A stretch of DNA of 64,000 bases from Nannocystis pusilla (GTDB lineage Bacteria; Myxococcota_A; Polyangia; Nannocystales; Nannocystaceae): NCBI RefSeq assembly GCF_020073745.1, contig NZ_JAIRAU010000057.1, positions 370,620 through 434,619 of the forward strand, written 5' to 3'. Shown piece after piece: positions 7,232 through 16,969 of this stretch. The notes beneath the pieces were generated by a model. It was not told where the DNA came from. It made no database searches and worked only from the letters and a program-made list of their open reading frames with translations. The position numbers and the translations under genes are program-made. Every line of letters starts with the position of its first letter. The first letter of the stretch is position 1.

Positions 7232-10038
7232 CGGCGCCGCGAGACGACTCCAGGCTCGCCGAGGTCCGAGCCGGCGCGCCGGCGCGCTGGCACGACTTGG
7301 AGACTGCGCAGGCGCTCGCCGCCCTCGGCAGCGACGCGGCCGTGGGGCTGGCGCCGGAGCAGGCGGAGCGCCGCCTCGCCGAGTACGGCGAGAACGTGAT
7401 TCAGCGCGGCGAGACGGTCTCGTGGCTCGCGCTCCTCGCCGCGCAGTTCCGCAGCGTCCCCGTGTACCTGCTCCTCGGCGCGGCCGCGCTGTCGCTCGGC
7501 GTCGGGCTGCTGCCGGGCCGCGAACCGCAGTACACCGAGGCGCTGCTGATCGTCGTGCTCGTGCTCGCCAACGCGGGGTTCGGGTTCTTCCAGGACTTCC
7601 GCGCCGAGCGGGCGATGGAGGCGCTGCGCGAGCTGTCGACCCCCGAAGCGACCGTCATCCGCGGCGGCGAGCGGACGCGGCTGCCAGCGACGAGGCTGGT
7701 GCCGGGCGACGTCATCCTGCTCGAGGAGGGCGACCGGGTCCCGGCGGACGCGCGCGTACTCGCGGCCCAGAGCCTCGAGACGGTCGAGGCGGCGCTGACC
7801 GGCGAGAGCGGCAAGCTCGCCAAGGAATCAACGCCTGTCCCCGAGGACATATCCCTGGCCGAGCGGACCAGCATGGTGTTCATGAACACCGACGTCGTGC
7901 GCGGCCGCGGCAAGGCGCTGGTGGTGGCCACGGGGATGCGCTCCGAGGTCGGGGCGATCGCGCGGGAGATCCAGCGACCCGACGCCCGTCACACGCCGTT
8001 CCAGGACGAGGTCGACCGCCTCGGCAGACGCCTCGGATTCGCCGCCGGGCTCGTGATCGTCGTCGTCGCCGCGGCGACCTGGTGGCTGACGGCGGCCGGA
8101 CCGGTGACGACGTTGATGCTGGCGATCACGCTGGCCGTGGCGGTGGTGCCGGAGGGCTTGCCGGCGATCGTGACGCTCGCGCTGGCCATCGGCGCGCGCA
8201 AGCTCTCGACCCAGCGGGCGCTCGTCCGCCGCCTCGCCGTCGTCGAGAGCCTCGGGTCGATCGATGTGATCGTCACCGACAAGACCGGGACGCTGACCGA
8301 GAATCGCATGACCGTGCGGCGGCTGTGGTTCGCCGGCGCGGTCTACGAGGTCGCGCAGGCGGGCGACGGCATGGAGCTGCGGCGCGACGGCGAGCCCGTC
8401 GAGCCGGCGCGCGTGGCCCCGTTGCTGCGGTGCGGCGCGATCGCCAACGACGCCGAGCTGGGCGGGGCCGACGGACGCGGGCCGTCCGGCGATCCGACCG
8501 AGGTCGCGCTGCGGGTCGTCGCCGAGCGACTCGGGGTCCGACCGGAGGTCGAGCGCTTGCACGAGGTCGCGTTCTCGTCGGAGCGCAAGCGCATGACCGT
8601 GGTCGTCGCCGGCGAGCCGCGGCGCGCCTTCATGAAGGGCGCCCCGGAGACGCTGCTGCAGCGCTGCAACCGCGTGCTGGTCGACGGCGAGGCGCGACCG
8701 CTCGACGAGGCGACGCGGGCCGAGCTCACCCGATCGATCGAGGCCTTCGCCGAGGACGCGCTGCGCGTGCTCGCTTGCTCGTACAAGGAGGTCGCCGAGC
8801 ACGAGCTCGCGGACGAGGCGGCGCTCGAGTCGAACCACGTGTTCCTCGGCCTCCAGGGGATGCTCGACCCGCCGCGCCCCGAGGTCCGCGCGGCGGTCGA
8901 GGACTGCCGCGCCGCCGGTATCCGCGTCATCATGCTGACCGGCGACAACGCCGTGACCGCCAGGGCGATCGCCGCCCAGCTCGGGTTCGAGTCGGCGCGG
9001 GCGGCGACCGGCAAGGATGTCGACGCGCTCCCGGACGCGGCCCTCGCCGACCTGCTGGCGGCGACGGACGTGTTCGCGCGCGTGTCGCCGAGCCACAAGC
9101 TGAAGCTGCTGCGGACGCTGCAGGCGCAGGGCCATCGCGTCGCCATGACCGGAGACGGGGTCAACGACGCGCCGGCGCTCCGCCACGCCGACGTCGGCGT
9201 GGCCATGGGTCAGCGCGGGACGGACGTCGCCAAGGAGGCCGCGGACATGGTGCTGCAGGACGACGACTTCGTGACGCTCCGCGACGCGATAGCGCAGGGC
9301 CGCGGGACCTTCGACAACATCCAGAAGTTCGTCGCGTTCCTGCTGTCGGCCAACGTCGGCGAGGTCCTCATCGTGCTCGTCGGCGTGATCCTCGGCAGCG
9401 CTCTGTTCCCCGACGCCTTCGCCGGTCAGCCCGAGGCGCTGGTCCTGACCCCGGTCATGCTGCTCTGGGTCAACGTCGTGACCGACGGCCTGCCTGCGCT
9501 GGCCCTCGGCGTCGACCCGCGGGTGCCCGGCATCATGAAGCGCCGGCCTCGACCGCGCGGGCGCGGCGTCCTCGACCGGCGCGTCGCCGCCTACGCAGTG
9601 GGCATCGGCGTCGCCCTCACGGCCGCGGGCCTGCCGGTGTTCTTCACCACCCTCGGCGCCGGCCACGGTCTCGCGCGCGCGCAGACCCAGCTGTTCTCGC
9701 TCCTGGTGCTCGGCGAGCTGACGGTCCTCCAGGTCATCCGCGCCGGATTCGGCCAGCGCGCGCTGTCGAACCTTTGGCTGCTCGCCGCCGTGGCCGTCAG
9801 CCTCGCGCTGCAGCTCGCCGTCCTGTACACGCCGCTCGCGCAGGCGTTCGGGCTCGTGCGGCTGGACGGCGCCGCCTGGACCCCGGTCCTGCTCGCGCTC
9901 GCGGCGCTCGTCGCCGTCACGGCCGTGCTCGGGCAGCTGATCGAGGGCGCCAGGGGACCGGCAGCGCCAGCCGCGAGGGAGACGGCGGCTCGGCCGGGAC
10001 AAACGACGGGACCGGAGGTCGAGCGCGCGCGCGTCTGA
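7228..10038 (+). CDS. P-type (P2) Ca2+/cation-transporting ATPase
   Basis: 936 residues from a GTG at 7228 that overlaps the previous gene's TGA. Domains in order: cation ATPase N-terminal domain (HDLETAQALAAL), TM1-2, actuator domain with LTGES, TM3-4 with PEGLP at 308-312, phosphorylation motif DKTGTLT with Asp351, nucleotide domain (FMKGAPE), hinge TGDGVND, then TM5-10. The residues that bind calcium in SERCA have counterparts here: Glu in PEGLP, Asn/Glu in SANVGEV, and Asn/Thr/Asp in NVVTDGLPAL. Ca2+ or Mn2+ export is therefore the best guess. A hairpin core of the dispersed family falls at 7836-7849, encoding the ordinary family residues PVPED. Confidence 0.92.
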   Translation: MTAPRDDSRLAEVRAGAPARWHDLETAQALAALGSDAAVGLAPEQAERRLAEYGENVIQRGETVSWLALLAAQFRSVPVYLLLGAAALSLGVGLLPGREPQYTEALLIVVLVLANAGFGFFQDFRAERAMEALRELSTPEATVIRGGERTRLPATRLVPGDVILLEEGDRVPADARVLAAQSLETVEAALTGESGKLAKESTPVPEDISLAERTSMVFMNTDVVRGRGKALVVATGMRSEVGAIAREIQRPDARHTPFQDEVDRLGRRLGFAAGLVIVVVAAATWWLTAAGPVTTLMLAITLAVAVVPEGLPAIVTLALAIGARKLSTQRALVRRLAVVESLGSIDVIVTDKTGTLTENRMTVRRLWFAGAVYEVAQAGDGMELRRDGEPVEPARVAPLLRCGAIANDAELGGADGRGPSGDPTEVALRVVAERLGVRPEVERLHEVAFSSERKRMTVVVAGEPRRAFMKGAPETLLQRCNRVLVDGEARPLDEATRAELTRSIEAFAEDALRVLACSYKEVAEHELADEAALESNHVFLGLQGMLDPPRPEVRAAVEDCRAAGIRVIMLTGDNAVTARAIAAQLGFESARAATGKDVDALPDAALADLLAATDVFARVSPSHKLKLLRTLQAQGHRVAMTGDGVNDAPALRHADVGVAMGQRGTDVAKEAADMVLQDDDFVTLRDAIAQGRGTFDNIQKFVAFLLSANVGEVLIVLVGVILGSALFPDAFAGQPEALVLTPVMLLWVNVVTDGLPALALGVDPRVPGIMKRRPRPRGRGVLDRRVAAYAVGIGVALTAAGLPVFFTTLGAGHGLARAQTQLFSLLVLGELTVLQVIRAGFGQRALSNLWLLAAVAVSLALQLAVLYTPLAQAFGLVRLDGAAWTPVLLALAALVAVTAVLGQLIEGARGPAAPAARETAARPGQTTGPEVERARV
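7836..7849. repeat. Dispersed dyad core TGTCC-CCGA-GGACA
   Basis: An exact core in the actuator-domain coding sequence of the P-type ATPase. The flanks extend the dyad only slightly. The encoded residues are normal for the family, so this is not an insertion. Confidence 0.85.
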
Positions 10039-10076
10039 ATGCCCACAGCGCGGCGGTGCACGAGGGGGCCGATGTC

Positions 10077-13000
10077 ATGGGAAAGCGCAGGCGATGGGTC
10101 CGCAAGCTGCTGCTCGCGCTCGGGGCGGTCGTCCTCCTCGTCCTGCTCGTCCTCGGCTTCGCGCTCGCGACCACCTCCGGCCTCCGGCTGGTGCTCGCGC
10201 TCGGCGTGCCGCTGTACGAGCGGCGGATCGCCGGGGCGATCAGCGTCGAGGGGGCAGAGGGGCGCCTGCTCGGCCGCTTTACCCTGCGCGGGGTCGTCCT
10301 GTCCGACCGGGCCGGACGTGCGCTCGTCACGGCCGAGGCGATCGCGGTCGAATGGTCGCCGTGGGCGCTCCTCGGTGGGGAGGTCCGCGTCGACGCGCTC
10401 CGTGTCGAGCGTCCACACGTCCACCTCGTCGGCGACGACGCCGGCGGCTTCGCAGATCTCGCGCCGCCCGGGCCAGATGTCCCCGAGGACAGGTCTGCGC
10501 CGCCGGGCCCGGACTTGCCGCTCGCGCTCGACGTCACCATGCGTGTGCGCGACGGGGTGATTCACGGTGCCGACGGCGTGCGGCTGGCCGAGGCGATCGA
10601 GCTCGACGCGCGGCTGCGCGGGAGCGGCCGCGCGGCGCTCGTCGATGTCATGCACGGGAGCGCCCGGGTGAACGGCGCGCCGCCGATCCGCGAGCTCCGG
10701 CTGCGCGCGCGCTGGGCCTCGCCGGTGGCGGCGCTCGACGCGTCGTGGGTCCGGTTCGACGGCGCTGAGCTGTTCGTGCCGGAGGCGCGGTTCGACGTGC
10801 GCCGGCTGCGTGGCTGGGCCCGGCTGCGCGCGGCAGCGGCAGTCCCCGTCGTCGCCGGGCTCTTGCCGTCCACGGCCGGCGAGACGTTGCGCCGGCTCGG
10901 CTCGCGCGTGGAGCTCGAGGCCGCCGCGGAAGGTGACCCCGAGGACATGTGGGCCGAGGCGCAGGTCCGCACCGCGAACGCCGAGCTGACGCTGACGGGC
11001 ACCGGGGCGTGGCACGAGACGCCGCGGGCCGACGTGAGCGCGGTCGTCGACGCCGATCTGGGGCCGTGGACCGACGGCCTCGTCGGCCGGGTGCGCCCGA
11101 CGCTGTCGCTGCGGCTGCGCGAGCGCGACGAAGCCCGCCTGGACCTCGCGGGCGAGCTCCGCTGCGCCGCCTGCGACGGGCTGGGCGAGGTGTCGCTGGC
11201 GGTCGATGGCGTCCTCGAGCGCCACGCCAGGATCCTGTCCCTCGAGACATCCATGTCGCTCGCGGGGATGTCGGCGTCGGCCGAGGTCCGCGCCGCCAGC
11301 GACCGGCTGTACGCGCTCGAGTGGCGGCTGGAGGCGCCCGCACTCGCGCGCACGGCGACGATCGCTCGCCGCTTCTTCCCGACCGTGCCGGCCGTCCGCG
11401 GCGCCCTCACCGGTAGGGGCGCGTGCGCCGGCTCGCCCGTCCGCTGTCACGCCGCGCTCGAGCTGCGCCGCCTCGCCGCGGCGGGCGTCTCGGTCGGGCA
11501 CGCGCGGGTCGACATCGATGTCCTCGGGGACATGTCGCAAGGGGCACTCGCGGTGGCGGCCCGCGATGTGCGGCAGGGACGGCGAAGCCTTGAGCGCGCC
11601 GAACTCGCGCTCGCCGTGGTCGCCGCCGGCACCGAGCCTGTCCCGACTCCGCTCGGGGTCGAGCTCCCGCCGCTGCGCGCTCGGCTGCGCGCCGCCGCGT
11701 CCGACGGGCGAGCCGGGGCCGGAGAGCGAGCCCGCGTCGATCTGTCCGTGACGACAGGTCGAGCAGTCGGCGTCGACCTCGACGCGCTCGAGCTCGAGGT
11801 GGGGCGCACCCGGATCGCCCTCGAGCAGCCGGCGCGCGCGCTGCTACGGGCGCGGAGCCTGGAGGTCGATCGACTGCGCCTCGCGGTGGGAGGAGGACGG
11901 GTCGCGCTTCACGGCATCGCCGACCTCGACGGCCCCAGCGACCTCCGCCTCGACGTCGACGACGTCCGGCTCGCCTCGCTCGAGCCGCTCGCGCCGGGTT
12001 TACGCCCGGCCGGGCTCGCCTCGGCGGACGTGTACTTGCGCGGGCGGCCGGAATCGTTGACGTTCCGCGCCGATCTCGGGGTCCGCGGCGCCGGCCTGCG
12101 CGGCCTGGCGATCGGCGACATCGGCCTGGCCGCGAGTCTCGCCGACGATCGGGCGTCCGTCGCGGCCGGCCTGCGCGGCCCGCTCGCCCGCCGTGCCGCG
12201 CTCCGGGCGGAGTTTCCCCTGCGGTTGAACCTGTCCCGTGGGGCATGGTCGATCGGCGACGAGGGGGCACGCGCGCTGCTGCAGGTCGAGGCGCTGCAAC
12301 TGCGCCGGCTCACCCGCTGGATCCCCGGGCTGCAGGCGGGCGGGCGCGTCGACGGCGTCCTGCGCTACGACGGCGACGACCGGGTGGCGCTCACCGGCGC
12401 CTGGCGCGGGCACGGCCTCTCCCTCGCCGAGGTCCCGCTCGGCCGCCTCGAGCTGTCCCTCGCCCAGCGCGACGAGCGGCTGCGCGGCCGCGCCACGCTC
12501 GTGCGCGCTGGCGGCCGGGCCCGGCTGGAATTCGCGCTCCCCGTCGCGCTCGACGTGCCGCACGCGACCGTCGCATGGCGACGCGAGCAGGAGCATCGCG
12601 CGTCGCTGCGGGTCGAGGAGCTCGACCTGGCGGCGCAGCTCGACTCCGTCCTGGCGCACCACCACCTCGACGGGCGGGTGAGCGCCGCGGCCGAGCTGTC
12701 GGGGCCGGCGACGGCGCCGGAGATCGAGGCGCGGGCGCGGGTCAAGGGGCTGCGGATCGGCGACATGTCCTTCGGGACATATCGCATGAGCGCCGCCGCG
12801 GGGGCGGGCGGCACGACGATCGAGCTCGGGGGCGAGGGTCCCGTGGGCCGCCTGGCGCTGCAGGGCTTCGCCCCGATCCACGTCGGGGTGGGTCGTCGGG
12901 TCTGGCGTCCTGATGGGTGGTACGCGCTCGAGCTCGATGTGCAAGGGTTCGACCTGGCCGCGCTGCGCGCCCTCGCCGGCCTGGAGGTCGACGGCCGCAC

Positions 13001-14948
13001 GGAGGTCCACCTGCGCCTCGTGGGCCCGGGAGAGGCCCCGCAGGCGCTCGGAGCCGTCGTCGTCGACGACCTCGCGTACGAGGGCGCGCCGCTCGGCAAC
13101 CTCCGGGCCGACCTCGCGCTGCGCGACGGCACGGCGACGCTGACGGGCCAGGGGCGAGTGGGCCGCTGCGGGGAGCTCTACCTCGACGCCCGCGCGCCGC
13201 TCGACGTCGATCTCGACGCCCCTGCGGTGGCGTGGGGGGCGAGCGGCCCGAGCTCGCTGCACCTCGACCTCACCGGCGTCGACCCCTCGCTGTTCGATTC
13301 GGTCGACGCCCTGCCGCGCGACACGCTGGCCGACCTCGACCTCCACGCCCGTGTCGACATCGATCGCGAGCAACTGCGGGCGCACGCCTCGCTCACCGGC
13401 GCGCTCGGGCGCCCCGGGCTCGGTACCACGCCCGTCGCGCTGCGGCTCGACGTCGACGACTTCGGGCAGCGACTGCGCGGTGACTTCGGCTGGCGTGACG
13501 GCGCGCCGTCGCTCGCGCTCGCGCTCGACGCCGACGCGGCGATCCCCGCGGTGCGCCGCGGGCAGGCCGAGCTGCTGTCGACCCCGATCCACGGCGCGTT
13601 GCAGGCCCGTGGGACCGATCTGCGCTACCTGAGCGGGCTCCTCCCCGACGCGCTCCACGACCTCCGCGGGCTGCTCGACGCCGACCTCGCCATCGACGGC
13701 AAGATCGCCGGCCCGGTCGTCCGCGGCGAGGCGCACCTGCGTGACGGGGCGGTCACCGTTGTGGCGCTCCAGCAGCGCTTCCAGGACGTCGTCGCCGACC
13801 TTCGCGCCGCCGACCGTGAGCTTCGCGTCGATCGCCTGGTTGCCACGAGCGGCGAGGGGCGCATCCAGGCGACCGGCTCGGCGACCTTGCCGGCGAAAGG
13901 GGGGCTCGTCGGAGCGGGCAGGCTGAGCCTGAAGGACTTCCCGGTGGTGCGCCCGGGCTGGCCGCAGATGACCGTCGACGCGCGGGCGAAGGCCGACCTC
14001 GTGGTTCGTCCGGACGAGCTCTCGGTCGGGATCCGGGTCGCGGGCGCGGAGGTCTGGGTGTCCGACCTGACCACGCCTGCGCCGGCCCCGATCCCCGAGA
14101 ACGAGAACGTCACGATCGTGTCCGGGCCGTTCGACGCGTTTCATCCCGCCGACGAGCACGAGGCCGCGGCGGGCCTCGCTTCGGCGTCCGAGGCGGACGG
14201 GGAGCGCGATCTGTCGTTCAGCGTCGAGCTCGCCCAGCCGATGCACATTCAGGGCCCCTCGATGGACATGCGCTGGTCGGGCCGGGTCCGCTCCCGGAGC
14301 GAGGACGGCGAGTCGCGCGTCAGCGGCCAGCTTCGCGCCGACCGCGGGCGCTTCGAGCTGCTGGGCACGATGTTCCGGATCGAGCAAGGCCGGGTGTTCT
14401 TGCCGGAAGGAGGCGATCGGCTCGATCCGTTCCTCGACCTGATCGCCGAAGCACGGACGCCGCAGGCGGACGTCACGGTGACGCTCCGGGGGCGTCTCAG
14501 CCGGCCCGAGCTGCACCTGCGCTCGCAGCCGCCGCTGACGGAGCCGCAGATCTTCTCGCTCCTCGTCAGCGGCAGCGCCGACAGCAACGAGACCGACCCG
14601 AGGAAGGCGCAGGCCAGCGCGGCGGGCCTGCTCGTCAACTTCAGCAACCCGACGCTGGCCCGCTTCGCCGAGAGCCGCCTCGGCATCGACCGCATCAAGC
14701 TCGGCTTCGCAGCCGACATCACGCAGCCGGTGCTCACGGTGGGGAAGCACCTGTCGAAGTCGATCTACGTCGAGACCACGTACCATCACAACGCCCCGCC
14801 GCGACAGAACCGCATCGAGGCGCAGGTCGAGTACCGCTTCGCGCCCGGCTGGTCGGTCGAGACGTTCTTCGGCGACGCCGCTGTGGGCGGCCTCGACGTG
14901 TTCTGGCGCCACCGCTTCGGCCGCCCCCGCCGCGCGCCGCCGCCATGA
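10077..14948 (+). CDS. tamB: TamB-like translocation and assembly module protein (DUF490/AsmA-type)
   Basis: 1623 residues from the ATG at 10077 (GAGGGGG upstream). A single N-terminal signal anchor (RKLLLALGAVVLLVLLVLGF) is followed by about 1500 residues of beta-rich repeats typical of the TamB/AsmA bridge family. The C-terminal DUF490 region is clear: ADVTVTLRGRLSRPELHLRS, EPQIFSLLVSGSA, GIDRIKLG and a final beta segment ending VFWRHRF. TamB spans the periplasm. It works with the Omp85 protein TamA in outer-membrane protein assembly and is implicated in phospholipid transport to the outer membrane. No tamA is next to it here. It follows the ATPase gene with a 38-base gap, so co-transcription is possible. 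Four exact or near-exact dyad cores lie in the coding sequence (10478, 11519, 11744, 12766). Confidence 0.88.
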   Translation: MGKRRRWVRKLLLALGAVVLLVLLVLGFALATTSGLRLVLALGVPLYERRIAGAISVEGAEGRLLGRFTLRGVVLSDRAGRALVTAEAIAVEWSPWALLGGEVRVDALRVERPHVHLVGDDAGGFADLAPPGPDVPEDRSAPPGPDLPLALDVTMRVRDGVIHGADGVRLAEAIELDARLRGSGRAALVDVMHGSARVNGAPPIRELRLRARWASPVAALDASWVRFDGAELFVPEARFDVRRLRGWARLRAAAAVPVVAGLLPSTAGETLRRLGSRVELEAAAEGDPEDMWAEAQVRTANAELTLTGTGAWHETPRADVSAVVDADLGPWTDGLVGRVRPTLSLRLRERDEARLDLAGELRCAACDGLGEVSLAVDGVLERHARILSLETSMSLAGMSASAEVRAASDRLYALEWRLEAPALARTATIARRFFPTVPAVRGALTGRGACAGSPVRCHAALELRRLAAAGVSVGHARVDIDVLGDMSQGALAVAARDVRQGRRSLERAELALAVVAAGTEPVPTPLGVELPPLRARLRAAASDGRAGAGERARVDLSVTTGRAVGVDLDALELEVGRTRIALEQPARALLRARSLEVDRLRLAVGGGRVALHGIADLDGPSDLRLDVDDVRLASLEPLAPGLRPAGLASADVYLRGRPESLTFRADLGVRGAGLRGLAIGDIGLAASLADDRASVAAGLRGPLARRAALRAEFPLRLNLSRGAWSIGDEGARALLQVEALQLRRLTRWIPGLQAGGRVDGVLRYDGDDRVALTGAWRGHGLSLAEVPLGRLELSLAQRDERLRGRATLVRAGGRARLEFALPVALDVPHATVAWRREQEHRASLRVEELDLAAQLDSVLAHHHLDGRVSAAAELSGPATAPEIEARARVKGLRIGDMSFGTYRMSAAAGAGGTTIELGGEGPVGRLALQGFAPIHVGVGRRVWRPDGWYALELDVQGFDLAALRALAGLEVDGRTEVHLRLVGPGEAPQALGAVVVDDLAYEGAPLGNLRADLALRDGTATLTGQGRVGRCGELYLDARAPLDVDLDAPAVAWGASGPSSLHLDLTGVDPSLFDSVDALPRDTLADLDLHARVDIDREQLRAHASLTGALGRPGLGTTPVALRLDVDDFGQRLRGDFGWRDGAPSLALALDADAAIPAVRRGQAELLSTPIHGALQARGTDLRYLSGLLPDALHDLRGLLDADLAIDGKIAGPVVRGEAHLRDGAVTVVALQQRFQDVVADLRAADRELRVDRLVATSGEGRIQATGSATLPAKGGLVGAGRLSLKDFPVVRPGWPQMTVDARAKADLVVRPDELSVGIRVAGAEVWVSDLTTPAPAPIPENENVTIVSGPFDAFHPADEHEAAAGLASASEADGERDLSFSVELAQPMHIQGPSMDMRWSGRVRSRSEDGESRVSGQLRADRGRFELLGTMFRIEQGRVFLPEGGDRLDPFLDLIAEARTPQADVTVTLRGRLSRPELHLRSQPPLTEPQIFSLLVSGSADSNETDPRKAQASAAGLLVNFSNPTLARFAESRLGIDRIKLGFAADITQPVLTVGKHLSKSIYVETTYHHNAPPRQNRIEAQVEYRFAPGWSVETFFGDAAVGGLDVFWRHRFGRPRRAPPP
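10478..10491. repeat. Dispersed dyad core TGTCC-CCGA-GGACA
   Basis: An exact core within the tamB-like gene, with flanks AGA/GGT. A one-mismatch relative with the same CCGA spacer lies at 10935-10948 (TGACC-CCGA-GGACA). Confidence 0.85.
11519..11532. repeat. Dispersed dyad core TGTCC-TCGG-GGACA
   Basis: An exact core in tamB, extended on the right to GGACATGT. Diverged neighbours with the same 4-base spacing lie at 11236-11249 (TGTCC-CTCG-AGACA) and 11744-11757 (TGTCC-GTGA-CGACA). Confidence 0.85.
12766..12779. repeat. Dispersed dyad core TGTCC-TTCG-GGACA
   Basis: An exact core in tamB, extended on the left to ACATGTCC. In RNA it would form a UUCG-tetraloop hairpin. Confidence 0.85.
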
Positions 14949-15167
14949 GCAGCCCGGTCGCATCGCTCCCGGCCCGCCCGCGACGCTGCGAGAGCCCGAG
15001 CTGGGCGGCCCCGCCGTCGCCCCCGCGTTGCCTTGCCTGGGCGAGCAACGGCGCTATGACGCCACACCATGTCGGCCCGCATCGCGCGGTCGACTGCTCG
15101 GGCAGCCGCTTCGCCGACCGTGCCGAGCCGCAGTTCGTTGACCTGCCAAAGACGGGAGCAATCGGCC

Positions 15168-16061
15168 ATGACATCGGCACGGCACATTCTCGGTCGCAGC
15201 ACCGCGGCCGCGCTCGGCGTGGCGCTGACGTGCGGCTGTCAGCAGGACGAACGCCAGCGCACGGCGCCGGCAGACCCGAGCGCCCCGCAGGGCCCGCTGC
15301 CGCCGGCCTCGTACCCGTCTCACGCGCCGGGCATCGACCGTATCCAGGCCGACCCGAGCCGGTTCTATGGCAAGGAGGTCCGGCTGGCCGGCGAGGTCGA
15401 CGAGCTTTTCGGCCCCCGCGTGTTCGAGCTCGAGGGCAGCGGCTGGGCCTTCGGGGACGACATCGCGGTGCTCACGGACACGCCGGTCCGGTTCGCCGAC
15501 GAGCCGCTCGCCCGCGGCGACGTGCTCATCGTCGACGGGGTCGTGCACCCGTTCGGCGCCGCCGAGGTCGAGCGCTCGCTCGGGCGGGACGTCGGCGGCG
15601 AGCTCGTGGAGCGGCTGAAGGAGCGCCCGGTCTTGATCGCCGCGTCGATCCGCAGGCTCAGGGAGTTCGGCCCCGAGAGCACCTGGTACCCCGACGGCCG
15701 GCCGCGGCCCGTACCGCCGATCCGCACGGTGTTCACGATCGTCGTCGCCGATGACCGCGCCCGGCTGATCGGCCGCGACGTCGCTCTGGAGCGCGAGCAG
15801 GTGCGCTCGTCGCAGGGTCGCGGTCTGTGGATCGGGCCCGGCCCCGAGAACCAGGTATTCGTGCTGCCGGCGAGCCCGGCGGAGGGGATCCAGCCCGGCG
15901 ACTTCGTCCAGGTGTCGGGGACGGTGCGGGCGATGCCGAGGGACGCGAGGAGGCGCTGGGGCTTGCCGCAGCGAGAGGGCCGGCTGCTGGAAGAAGTGGT
16001 TTACGTCGAGGCCGCCGAGGTGCGCGAGCTGCCGGGTGAGCCGTTGCGCCCGGGGACGTGA
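15168..16061 (+). CDS. Secreted OB-like lipoprotein, paralogue A
   Basis: 297 residues from the ATG at 15168 (GGGAG 12-16 bases upstream). A signal peptide ends near LGVALTCGC, a slightly imperfect lipobox. The mature protein has two similar beta-rich halves: FYGKEVRLAGEVDELFGPR with GWAFGDDIAVLTDTPVRFAD, and later GRGLWIGP with GIQPGDFVQVSGTVRAM. These look like OB/tRNA-anti-type small barrels. No catalytic motif was seen. The minus-strand gene at 18599-19465 is a clear paralogue with the same blocks in the same order. Function is unknown; a periplasmic ligand-binding or structural role is only a guess. Confidence 0.8.
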   Translation: MTSARHILGRSTAAALGVALTCGCQQDERQRTAPADPSAPQGPLPPASYPSHAPGIDRIQADPSRFYGKEVRLAGEVDELFGPRVFELEGSGWAFGDDIAVLTDTPVRFADEPLARGDVLIVDGVVHPFGAAEVERSLGRDVGGELVERLKERPVLIAASIRRLREFGPESTWYPDGRPRPVPPIRTVFTIVVADDRARLIGRDVALEREQVRSSQGRGLWIGPGPENQVFVLPASPAEGIQPGDFVQVSGTVRAMPRDARRRWGLPQREGRLLEEVVYVEAAEVRELPGEPLRPGT

Positions 16062-16124
16062 GCCGACGTCGCGGCGACGCGGACACCGCGGGCGCGCTGT
16101 CCGTCGTGTCGAGCAATGTCTTCG

Positions 16125-16700
16125 TCAGCGGAGCAAACGGATGTCGACCCGCCGATCGAACGACCAGCCGCGCGGCCACAGTGGATCGGCGAGGCCCTCG
16201 CCCGAGACTCGCACGACCATGTTCGACTCCGGCACGCCCTGGCGGCGCAGATAGTCGCGGACGGAGTCGGCGCGCGAGCGACCGAGCAGCTCGTTGTACC
16301 GATCGCGGCCGCGAGGATCGGCGCGCCCGACGAGCTCGATCGAGTGGCCGCGCAGCGGCCCATCGGTGAGGCACGTCGCGACCCGACGCAGCATCTCGAC
16401 GTCGCGCCCCTCGAGGTCGGCGGAGTCGAACGCGAAGAACACCTTCGGGGTCGCAGGCAGCTGACATTGCGCCGAGAAGGTCGGAGACAGGACGATGCCC
16501 GACACGGTCAGCGGCGGCTCCTCGCGCTCGTCGGGCGCCTGCTCCGGTGCATCCGCGCCGCGCGGCTCGTCCGGGCACGGACGCGCGCCAGGTCCCGTGT
16601 GCCCGTCGTCTTGGACCGGCGCCGCGAGGTCGGCCGCGGTGCGCGAGCAAGCGGCCGCCAGCGCGGCGACGATGACGACGCGTACGACGACCATTCGCAT
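16125..16700 (-). CDS. OmpA/Pal-like peptidoglycan-binding lipoprotein
   Basis: 191 residues from the ATG at 16700. The lipoprotein signal VVRVVIVAALAAAC is followed by an acidic, Pro-rich linker of about 60 residues and a C-terminal OmpA domain. The OmpA blocks are VFFAFDSADLEG, IELVGRADPRGRDRYNELLG, SRADSVRDYLRRQGVPESNM and FDRRVDIRLL. This fold binds diaminopimelate in peptidoglycan and tethers the outer membrane to the wall. Family positions expect an Asp and an Arg, and both look present. It is convergent with the paralogue-A gene. Confidence 0.85.
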   Translation of the reverse strand: MRMVVVRVVIVAALAAACSRTAADLAAPVQDDGHTGPGARPCPDEPRGADAPEQAPDEREEPPLTVSGIVLSPTFSAQCQLPATPKVFFAFDSADLEGRDVEMLRRVATCLTDGPLRGHSIELVGRADPRGRDRYNELLGRSRADSVRDYLRRQGVPESNMVVRVSGEGLADPLWPRGWSFDRRVDIRLLR

Positions 16701-16969
16701 GGCCCGAGGGTGGACGAGGGCCCGGAAGAGACAAGCCGCGGCTGTGCCGGCGCGACCGCTCCTGTCTCGCCCGACGGACGAAGCGACGGGGTCGGGCGAG
16801 GGACGGCGAGGAGCGGTCGTCCTGCGCACGAAACGCCGCCACGAGCGCTGGCAGCCCCGACCGCACGAGGAGTTGCGCCGTACGACGACGGCGCTACACC
16901 GGCCGGGGCCCGAGAACCCGTGCGCCGTGATGAACCAAGGGCGCGAGGCCGGACCCCGCTCGATCCGCA

